Assembly (NCBI GenBank): GCA_037046615.1
Contig: JBAOHD010000012.1
Span: forward strand, 1-64,000
Reading direction: 5' to 3'
DNA: 64,000 nt
Origin: Phosphoribacter sp037046615
GTDB taxonomy: Bacteria; Actinomycetota; Actinomycetes; Actinomycetales; Dermatophilaceae
How positions within the stretch are numbered: position 1 is the first letter of the stretch; every line of letters starts with the position of its first letter. The position numbers and the translations under genes are program-made. This document shows positions 25,570-32,102 of this stretch, in pieces. Below the pieces are notes generated by a model, which was not told the origin of the DNA, searched no databases, and saw nothing but the letters and a program-made list of their open reading frames with translations.

Positions 25570-26795
25570 GCCACCTCACCATCAGTCAGGGTCCCGTCGA
25601 TGAGGCCGAACGCGCGGTCGTAGTCGGCCAGGTCCCGACCCAGATCGTCGTCGGCAGCGACCGGGGTTGGCGGTCGTTGGAACTGTTCGCGCAGCACCTT
25701 GGCGGCTGCGACGTGGGCGGGGTCGGTGAGTGTCATGCCGCGTGCCCAAACCCGGTCGTGGGTGGCGACGAGACGTCCTTGGTGGCGGACCTCGACTGTG
25801 GACAGGTCCGCGGTCACGTCAACGAACCTGCCAATCACGGCAGGGTCGACGGAATAGTCGTTGCTGTCGATGCGGACGTAGTAGTCGCGTCCCAGCCGGA
25901 CCCGGTTAACCCAACCCACCGCCGGTGGCACGGGCGGCAGCGGGAGCATCGCGGCCCTGTCGGCGTCCAGCAGGTCGACTGGGCGGACCTTGATCGTGCG
26001 CACGACCCGGGCGTTGGCGATCGTGAGCCACTGGCCGAACTGGATGTTGAAGTCGGCCGGGGACGCGAACTCGCGGCCGGGCATGAAGGACGTCTCGTAG
26101 TAGCCGTTCCTGCGTTCGACCACGCCCTTGGATTCCGGGTCATTAGCCTTGAGCCGCTGCAGTGTGGTGGCCAACGTTCCGGTGAACGCGCTCACGCCTT
26201 CGGCATGCCGCTTCCCGCGACCGACGCCCGTCTCGTTGTCCCAGATCAACCGACGCGGCACTCGTCCCAGCAACTGGAGCAGCATCCACATACCCAGCAG
26301 CAGATCGGCCGTCGTCCGGGTCGGGATCATCTGACCAACCATGAACCGCGAGTGCGCGGCGGTGATCACCAAGACCGGGAGCAGCGTCCTGGATCCGTCC
26401 TCGAGCGGGATCTCCTTCGGCGGGAACCACAAGTCGCACTGCGCCGCGTCCCCAGGCAGCCAGATCAACCGGTCCGAGGGGTCAACCCGACAATGATCAG
26501 GCCGCAACTGTCGGACATTGTCGCGGAACCACGTGATCGACCCCGTCCAGCCGACCCGCTCAGCGATCACCGTCGCCGGCATGTCCGGCGTCTTGGCCAA
26601 CAGCTGCCGCACCGCCGCCTCGAACGGCGCGAACGACGTCGCCACCGACGGCCGCTCGTACTTCGGCGGACCGCCCGAGGCCAGCGCGCGTGCGACCGTC
26701 GACCGTCCGATGCCCAAGTCCCGCGCGACCTGGCGCTGGGGAACACCATCCGCGACCAGCCGACGAATCAAAGCCCAATCCTCCACAGAGATCAC
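25566..26795 (-). CDS. istA: IstA-like DDE transposase of IS21
   Basis: The 409-residue protein has an N-terminal HTH (PQRQVARDLGIGRSTVARAL) and an rve catalytic core. The acidic residues lie in AQCDLWF, LIWDNETGVG and ESKGVVERRNGYYE. A Mu-type C-terminal region follows (DYYVRIDSNDYSVDP). It is complete, with no frameshift. It is transcribed toward istB, opposite to the interrupted nuclease gene. Confidence 0.93.
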   Translation of the reverse strand: MISVEDWALIRRLVADGVPQRQVARDLGIGRSTVARALASGGPPKYERPSVATSFAPFEAAVRQLLAKTPDMPATVIAERVGWTGSITWFRDNVRQLRPDHCRVDPSDRLIWLPGDAAQCDLWFPPKEIPLEDGSRTLLPVLVITAAHSRFMVGQMIPTRTTADLLLGMWMLLQLLGRVPRRLIWDNETGVGRGKRHAEGVSAFTGTLATTLQRLKANDPESKGVVERRNGYYETSFMPGREFASPADFNIQFGQWLTIANARVVRTIKVRPVDLLDADRAAMLPLPPVPPAVGWVNRVRLGRDYYVRIDSNDYSVDPAVIGRFVDVTADLSTVEVRHQGRLVATHDRVWARGMTLTDPAHVAAAKVLREQFQRPPTPVAADDDLGRDLADYDRAFGLIDGTLTDGEVA

Positions 26796-26864
26796 CCATC
26801 CAATCTGTCTGGGTGGCCTCGTTTTCGACCGTCGCTATGGCCTCGTTTTCAAGCGTCGTCGACA

Positions 26865-26869
26865 GTTAC
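26865..26869. repeat. Target-site duplication GTTAC of the IS21 element, right copy
   Basis: This is the second GTTAC. The nuclease reading frame resumes with GCACTCTCC at 26870, in phase with the left fragment. Confidence 0.85.
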
Positions 26870-27969
26870 GCACTCTCCCGCGCGGACTATCCGGATCTCT
26901 GGGAGAACCATGGCTATCCACGCCTGCCGATTCCAGCAGCGATCCGGGGCGATGTTGTCCATGGGGCGCTGGAAATCATCGTCAAGGCACTGGTCAAGGC
27001 GGGATGCAGTTCAACTCGCTCAGCCGAGGCCGTGGCGGTCCTACGGGAACTCGGCGGCTACACGAAGGTCGCCGAAGACGTACTCGCCATGCAGTTGGCA
27101 CGGTTCGACGGAAACCCGCGCCTGGCCAGCGACCGGCGCGATCACCTCACCCGCCAGATCACGGATTGGGTGCCGCAAGCGCGTGAGCAGATTCAGACCT
27201 ATCTGAACCGAATGGAACTCCGCCCGTCGGCTGCAACTGGGGCGGGTGCGCCCCCGAGCGACCCGGCAGTGCGCTATCCGGCGCGAGCTGGTGATCACCC
27301 GGAGAAGGAACTGGTGTCTGAGTCAATTCGACTGAAGGGACGTATCGATCTGCTCAGCCTCGATGCCGACGGCGCCCAGATCACCGACTTTAAGACAGGC
27401 GCAGAAGACCCAGCGCATCAGGATCAGCTTCAGCTTTATGCCCTCCTCTGGCACGAGGACACCCTCGTCAACCCGGACGGTCTCGCGGTGGCCAAGCTTG
27501 TCGCGGCGTATCCAAGCCATGACGTCGAGACGGCGGTCCCGACGACCGAGCAACTAACCCAGCTCCGTACCCGAGTGGCGACCAGGATCGAGGCGGCAGA
27601 TGCTGCCGCGACTGACGATCCTCCGGTGGCCATCATGGGCGACCACTGTGGCTTGTGCAGTGTCCGTGGGCTATGCGATAGCTACTGGGCCACCTCCGCC
27701 ACCGTGACGGCCACGGCGGCGGAAGAGACTTGGTACGACCTCGCGGGAACCGTCGTGCGTGAGCACGGCGTCAAAAGCTTCGTGCTCCGAGAGGCGAGGA
27801 CCAACACGGAAGTGCTGGTACGGACGCCGACGCCGTCATATGCCGTCCCGATGGATCGGGATATCCGAATCCTCGGTGCTCGCCGAGTGGCGGATCCAGA
27901 CGAAAAAGAAGCGCTAATCGCCGCGGTGGCCAGCGTCTCTGAGATTCTCGTACTGGACGAGTAGGGCCC

Positions 27970-29955
27970 CTACGCCTGGCGGACACCGTTTCGCGGCATG
28001 CCATTCGGCAACGCCTCTTCGTCGCTGGGCATGGGCACCCGCGCGCCGTGCCGAACGGGGCGCACTAGGCGGTTCGCTCGCATCGACTCCTGGACGTGTT
28101 CCTGCGCCGCACGCCGTCGGGCCCAGCGCTCGAACCACCACCTCGCCACCGCCTCGCCGTTGTCAGCGGGCTCGGGGTCGAGCAGGTATGTCGGCTCCTC
28201 ATCCACACCCAGCGAGTAGTCACGGACGTTCTCGACCAGCGGCACGCCGTACAGGATGCGCTCACGGCCATGCTTCAGCAGTTCGTTCGTCGGCCAGCCG
28301 AGTGCCGCGAGGCCAAGCCTCACCTTGCGCAGTCGCGGGCTGACGCCTTCGCCAAACAGGCTGTTGACGCGGACGAGACCACCACTGTGCTCGCAGAGCC
28401 GCACAAGCGCGTCGACCGTGGCGCCAGAGAAATGCGACGTCCCAAACGAGCGCGAACGCCCAAGCTCGTAGAAGCCCATCCGCGAGTCCTCGGCGCCACC
28501 CATCGTTGAGGCGGGCCAGAACAATCGGTTGTACTGGCTGGAGCCTGTCCCATAGAGAGACGTGGTGCCTACGAATGACAATCGGGCTTCGCGGATGATC
28601 GGCCGCCCAGCCATGGCCGAGGCGATCTCGCTGGGGCGCGTGTACTTCCTCCGGTAGGCAGCCAGTACGGTGGGAGAGACTGCCATGGAGCCGACGAGCT
28701 TGCCCGCGGCCAACGCGTTATACGGCGCGACGGCACCGCAGACCGTTAGGTCCGCGATAACCGTTCCTACCCGCTCGCCACGAGCCCGCCTGGCCAGTCG
28801 CCCGATCTGCGTCCGGGCCTTGGGGTCCGCCAGCGCCCTCTTGAGTCCTTCCACGGTGGCCGTGGCGCCGAAGTAGCCCCCAACCAGTGCCTGGATCTCG
28901 AGTGTCTCGGCGAGTAGCGCCGACCGTTTCGACCGGAACAGATGGGTCTCAGCTCGCTCCACCCATGCATCCGTCTCGATGCTGCGGACTTCGCGAACCA
29001 CGCCCGCTCGGTGGTGCTTCGCGCGGTGCCGCTCGGCATCCGCCTTGAGGCGAGCAACCACATCCGGCGAGGGCTTCTTGAGGTCACCTGGTTGCAGCAC
29101 GCCGTCACGCAGGAGGTCGTCAACATAGATCTCATCGCGCTGCGTCGCGATACGACGAGCCAGCCACTGCGCCACCTCGGCCGTCGGCTCCGCCTCGATC
29201 GTTCCGACGAACTGCTGGGTGTCCCATCCCATCCAGTTGTCGCGCTCGGCGATCTGGACCACCGGGCTGGAGATCGCGGCAAGCCCGATCACCGCGTGGT
29301 ACTCGGTAGCAGCGTCCCGGATCAGGATTGGCATGGAGCGGCCGGGCACGGTCGAGTAGGCGTTCGACCATGTGTGGCGGAAGTATCGCCAGATGTCGTG
29401 GAGCTTGAAGCCGGTCAGTTCGCAGATGCTGGCACTGTCCACGACCTGCACATACGGCTGGATGGTGTCGGTCGCCTCAGGGCGCTCGGTGAGAGCGTCG
29501 GCTAGTTCGCGGCCGTCGCGCATCAGGTTGAAGACCGACACCAGATTGCTGTCGTGCTGATGGCTGCGCTCCATGCTGCTCACGAAGCGTCGCACGCTCG
29601 GCTGCCGCAGCTGGGCGTCGCGACGCAAGTGTTCTTGACTGCGGATGCGGGCCTTCTCAGAATCCCGATCCGCGTGCGCGTCAGGTGGGCTGAGAAGCGG
29701 GCCGTATTTGTCGACCTGAACCGTCCAGCCCTGGTCGACGAGGTCGATGACCGTGTGGGCAGCGGCCGCCAGGGTCGGCGTGTTGTAGAGGTCCCGCAGT
29801 CCCGCTGCCGTAAACCAGAAGGTGTGGTCGAGCGGCGTATCGTGATCGAACCGAGCGCGGGCTAGCAGGGTGCACAGGCTCATGAAGCCACGGCGCTCCG
29901 TTGGGGTGGCGCCCGCGGGCAGAGTGAGAGGAACGTACTTCGCGTCTCCGGTCAT
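27970..29955 (-). CDS. DruA-like (DUF4338-type) protein
   Basis: From the ATG at 29955, which overlaps the ATPase stop (ATGA), the protein has 661 residues. Near residue 235-255 it has VIGLAAISSPVV and ERDNWMGWD, resembling the core of DUF4338 (DruA). Near 405-475 it has CGAVAPYNALAAGKLVGSMA and TTSLYGTGSSQYNRL, a second conserved block I associate with longer members of that family. The biochemical role of DruA is not known to me; it is part of Druantia anti-phage systems. It converges with the nuclease gene, with only 5 bp between the stops. The family call is from memory of motifs and needs a profile search. Confidence 0.62.
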   Translation of the reverse strand: MTGDAKYVPLTLPAGATPTERRGFMSLCTLLARARFDHDTPLDHTFWFTAAGLRDLYNTPTLAAAAHTVIDLVDQGWTVQVDKYGPLLSPPDAHADRDSEKARIRSQEHLRRDAQLRQPSVRRFVSSMERSHQHDSNLVSVFNLMRDGRELADALTERPEATDTIQPYVQVVDSASICELTGFKLHDIWRYFRHTWSNAYSTVPGRSMPILIRDAATEYHAVIGLAAISSPVVQIAERDNWMGWDTQQFVGTIEAEPTAEVAQWLARRIATQRDEIYVDDLLRDGVLQPGDLKKPSPDVVARLKADAERHRAKHHRAGVVREVRSIETDAWVERAETHLFRSKRSALLAETLEIQALVGGYFGATATVEGLKRALADPKARTQIGRLARRARGERVGTVIADLTVCGAVAPYNALAAGKLVGSMAVSPTVLAAYRRKYTRPSEIASAMAGRPIIREARLSFVGTTSLYGTGSSQYNRLFWPASTMGGAEDSRMGFYELGRSRSFGTSHFSGATVDALVRLCEHSGGLVRVNSLFGEGVSPRLRKVRLGLAALGWPTNELLKHGRERILYGVPLVENVRDYSLGVDEEPTYLLDPEPADNGEAVARWWFERWARRRAAQEHVQESMRANRLVRPVRHGARVPMPSDEEALPNGMPRNGVRQA

Positions 29956-31403
29956 GACTTCTGGAGCATCCGTCCGTAGGTGCTGCTCCATGCGTGGATG
30001 AGGTCATCGAGTGGCCGTCCGGCCCGCTCCAACTGCACCGCACTTCGCGCGAATGACAGCAGGAACAGTTCGAGCGAGGTGCGGAGTGCGGCTGCCGCCT
30101 CGCCCTCAATGGCCTGCAGCGGCTGGTAAAGCGCCGCGAAGGCCGGGTGGTCGGCGTTCATGGTGAGGTCGAGTGTGCGATCGGCCAGGGCCGAGCGAAA
30201 CATCGCCTCCATAGGCAGCGCCTCGGACCCCAACCGATACTGGATCGCACCGGTGCGGCCTGGTGACGGGATCACAGGCAGGTCGGGGTCGGCTGCCGCC
30301 GCGATCCGGCACGAGGCCTCGGCGGCTGCCTGGAACTTCACCTCCTCAAACGCCTGACGCACCCGGGAGTTGAGCATCCGGGCGATGGATTCCAACTCCG
30401 GCTCGATGGCCTCGCGAAGCGTCGCCGAGGGCCGGATACCTTGCTTGTTGATCGTGATGCCAAAGTGCTCATCGAGGCTGGGATCGAACTCGATCTCGCA
30501 CCGCCACCAGTCGTCGTAGTTCTCCTTGCGTTTGCCCCCCATCAGGTACCAGCCACTAGCGATCTCTCTTCCGGCGCGCAGAATCGAGACGCCCCCACCG
30601 CCAACGATGCCGATCCGACGCTTGGTGACATTGTCGAGGTGGTGCCAGCGCTCGACCGGGAGTATGGCGCAGCGGACAGTGACGATAGCCGTGCGGCGGT
30701 CGGCGGCCTCCAACTCGTAGTGGAGGTCGTCGAAGGCGAGGCGCGCCGATGCTCCCTCGATGTCGGTGGTCAGCAGGGTGGGGTCGACGGCTTCGACGGG
30801 AGTCCCGTTGATAGTTAGGCGCAGGCCCGATGCAATGAAGCGTCGGTACATCCGCCCAAGCTCACGGTGCAGCGATCGCTCCAGCCAGATCAGACGCCTG
30901 TACTCGATCCGGTCGCACTGCATCCAGCGCACGCGGCAGCCGGACGCAGTGGCACTCAAGGGTCCACGGTGGGCGAGTAGTGCCTGGTCACTCCCTGCCG
31001 CGATTGCATCCACATCGAGAGCGACTGTGCGCTCATATCCGCTATTCCGCCACGCGGTGACCTCGATGCGACGTGCTTGGCTGAGACTCGCCGCAGGGAG
31101 ACCCATGCCGAACCGCCCGAACGATTGGCGGGAGTCGAAGCGGGATGAGCCGCCGAACCGGAGGCATAGCTCCAACTCGGCCTTCGACATGCCGCAGCCG
31201 TTGTCCTCGACGACGATCTCGTGTAGCGCATCCGCTCCGTCGCGACTAATCGATATGGCCACTTCGGTGGCCGACGCCTGCATCGAGTTGTCGACCAGTT
31301 CCGCGAGCGCGGTCGAGATGCTGAGGTAACCGGACTCACGCACGGCCCGAATGAAGTTGGAGGAGACCAAGAGGTCGTCGACTCGAGGCGCGTGTCGGCT
31401 CAT
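29952..31403 (-). CDS. GHKL (Hsp90/MutL/MORC-like) ATPase
   Basis: The 483-residue protein has the Bergerat ATP-binding fold at its N-terminus. The N-box is ELVDNSMQA (residues 35-43), G1 is DNGCGM (67-72) and G2 is GRFGMG (96-101). A transducer-like region ends with FGITINKQGIRP near 325, followed by a helical C-terminal part. Such ATPases act as dimeric clamps or switches, and MORC-like forms occur in bacterial defence loci. The ATG at 31403 has GAGGAGG upstream. It is the middle gene of a three-gene operon that ends with the DruA-like gene, with a 4-bp overlap. It is not a histidine kinase, because no phosphoacceptor domain is present. Confidence 0.8.
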   Translation of the reverse strand: MSRHAPRVDDLLVSSNFIRAVRESGYLSISTALAELVDNSMQASATEVAISISRDGADALHEIVVEDNGCGMSKAELELCLRFGGSSRFDSRQSFGRFGMGLPAASLSQARRIEVTAWRNSGYERTVALDVDAIAAGSDQALLAHRGPLSATASGCRVRWMQCDRIEYRRLIWLERSLHRELGRMYRRFIASGLRLTINGTPVEAVDPTLLTTDIEGASARLAFDDLHYELEAADRRTAIVTVRCAILPVERWHHLDNVTKRRIGIVGGGGVSILRAGREIASGWYLMGGKRKENYDDWWRCEIEFDPSLDEHFGITINKQGIRPSATLREAIEPELESIARMLNSRVRQAFEEVKFQAAAEASCRIAAAADPDLPVIPSPGRTGAIQYRLGSEALPMEAMFRSALADRTLDLTMNADHPAFAALYQPLQAIEGEAAAALRTSLELFLLSFARSAVQLERAGRPLDDLIHAWSSTYGRMLQKS

Positions 31404-31472
31404 GGTCCTCCTCAGGCCTGGCTCTATTGGTTCAGAGTAGCTCCCTGAAGTCCCAGGCGCCACCCTTCCAGG

Positions 31473-31871
31473 TCACGCCGGTGGAGTGACTCGCGGGCGA
31501 GCGGAAACCGTCACGGTGATCCGCTTGGTCTTGGCTGGTTCAGTGAGGTCCACTCCTTGCCCGCTCCTCAAGACGAGTCGGACCGTTGGGCGAACAGAAC
31601 CCACCGCCATGACGTACGGATCGGCTGCGGCGAGCCACAACAGCTTTCCGGTTCTTTGCAGGTCTACCGCGATTTCATGTCGGTTCGTGACCACTGTGAA
31701 CTGGCGATCCGTGACTGCCGACGACTCGACCATGTCACCCTCCAGCGCATGAGGCATGGGCGACGACGACTTCAACGAGTTGATGCCGAGCACCTGCAGG
31801 GTGGCGATCTGTTCGCCTTCGAGGCGCGTCAGGATCGCCTGGATCTCATCGGGGGTCTGGATCGCGGCCAT
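31473..31871 (-). CDS. Hypothetical protein upstream of the GHKL ATPase
   Basis: The gene encodes 132 residues from the ATG at 31871, with an in-frame start six codons earlier. A helical N-terminus (IQTPDEIQAILTRLEGEQI) precedes a beta-rich domain (QFTVVTNRHEIAVDLQ, then RPTVRLVLRSGQGVDL). It lies 69 bp upstream of the ATPase on the same strand and is probably the first gene of that operon. No family was recognised. Confidence 0.55.
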   Translation of the reverse strand: MAAIQTPDEIQAILTRLEGEQIATLQVLGINSLKSSSPMPHALEGDMVESSAVTDRQFTVVTNRHEIAVDLQRTGKLLWLAAADPYVMAVGSVRPTVRLVLRSGQGVDLTEPAKTKRITVTVSARPRVTPPA

Positions 31872-31889
31872 AAGCCCATACTTGTGCAC

Positions 31890-32072
31890 CCAAGCCTAGC
31901 CACTGCACTCCAAGGAACAACTCAGAACGCCACCGGGCGCCGAGCCCTGACGGCCAACGACGGTAGTAGCCGAGCGCCCGACTGAGTAAACCCAAGGTTC
32001 TCACCGGGCATGCAGTGGACGGGGGTGCCGGCGGCACTTGAGGGGGAACTTAAAGTTCATCAGGCAAGAGTT
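31890..32072. other. Right-end region of the transposon, no gene
   Basis: No credible coding frame is present. The stretch lies between the last cargo gene and the terminal repeat and is expected to hold extra transposase-binding sites. The words AAGTTCATCAGGC and AAGAGTTCAATCTTG near the end are partly repetitive. Confidence 0.4.
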
Positions 32073-32094
32073 CAATCTTGACTGCATCTCGACA
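32073..32094 (-). repeat. Right terminal inverted repeat of the Tn7-like element
   Basis: Read inward from 32094 it begins TGTCGAGATGCAG and continues to AAGATTG. It is the partner of the left repeat at 228-249, with 18 of 22 positions identical. Confidence 0.8.
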
Positions 32095-32099
32095 AAAGC
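32095..32099. repeat. Target-site duplication AAAGC, right copy
   Basis: AAAGC directly follows the right end and lies 3 bp from the dnaB stop codon (complement of TTA at 32103-32105). Confidence 0.8.
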
Positions 32100-32102
32100 G
32101 CC

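Larger units (their letters stand above)
24701..26864. mobile_element. Complete IS21-family element inserted in the nuclease gene
   Basis: The 2164-bp element starts TGTCGGCAACGCT and ends with the complement of TGTCGACGACGCT. Multiple terminal repeats containing GAGGCC are present at both ends, as is typical of IS21. It carries istA and istB on the minus strand, both intact, and a 5-bp duplication GTTAC. It is therefore probably a recent insertion. Confidence 0.92.
24572..27964 (+). pseudogene. PD-(D/E)XK (RecB/Cas4-like) nuclease with Cys cluster, interrupted by IS21
   Basis: The gene is in two pieces: codons 1-43 (24572-24700) and 44-407 (26870-27964). Joining them across the IS and one GTTAC gives an unbroken frame that reads SLKDVEGCPRRY-ALSRADYPDLW, the classic N-terminus of RecB-family nucleases. 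Catalytic motifs follow: GRIDLL, then ITDFKTG (D-x-K), then QLQLYALLW, about residues 200-235. Cys39 together with CGLCSVRGLC (about 303-312) forms the C...C-x2-C-x5-C pattern of Cas4/AddB-type nucleases that hold an iron-sulfur cluster. The start overlaps the helicase end by 13 bp. The insertion inactivates the protein now but could revert by precise excision. A downstream fragment with an internal start would lack Cys39 only. Confidence 0.85.
228..32094. mobile_element. Tn7/Tn5053-like transposon inserted 3 bp downstream of dnaB
   Basis: The ends are TGTCGAAATGCA at 228 and its near-complement TGCATCTCGACA at 32083-32094. The match extends over 22 bp with 18 identities, including AAGATTG at the inner edge. 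Both ends are flanked by AAAGC. The element encodes TnsA-like, TniA/TnsB-like, TniB/TnsC-like and two TniQ/TnsD-like proteins, so it has a complete transposition set. Unlike Tn7 itself, the transposition operon sits in the middle (5.8-14.2 kb), with cargo on both sides: a NACHT/nucleoside hydrolase block to the left and a Druantia-like block to the right. Site-specific insertion beside dnaB would parallel Tn7 beside glmS. An alternative is that two smaller elements merged. Confidence 0.82.

Noticed and set aside
29952..31403. GHKL protein as a sensor histidine kinase
   Set aside because: There is no His phosphoacceptor domain, membrane segment or response regulator. The motif set (ELVDNS, DNGCGM, GRFGMG) fits MORC/MutL/Hsp90-type ATPases.
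210..32099. 18-bp direct repeat CTGCATCTCGACAAAAGC as an integrase attachment site pair
   Set aside because: The repeat is better split into a transposon end (CTGCATCTCGACA) plus the AAAGC duplication. No integrase gene is present, and the left end forms a proper inverted repeat with the right end.
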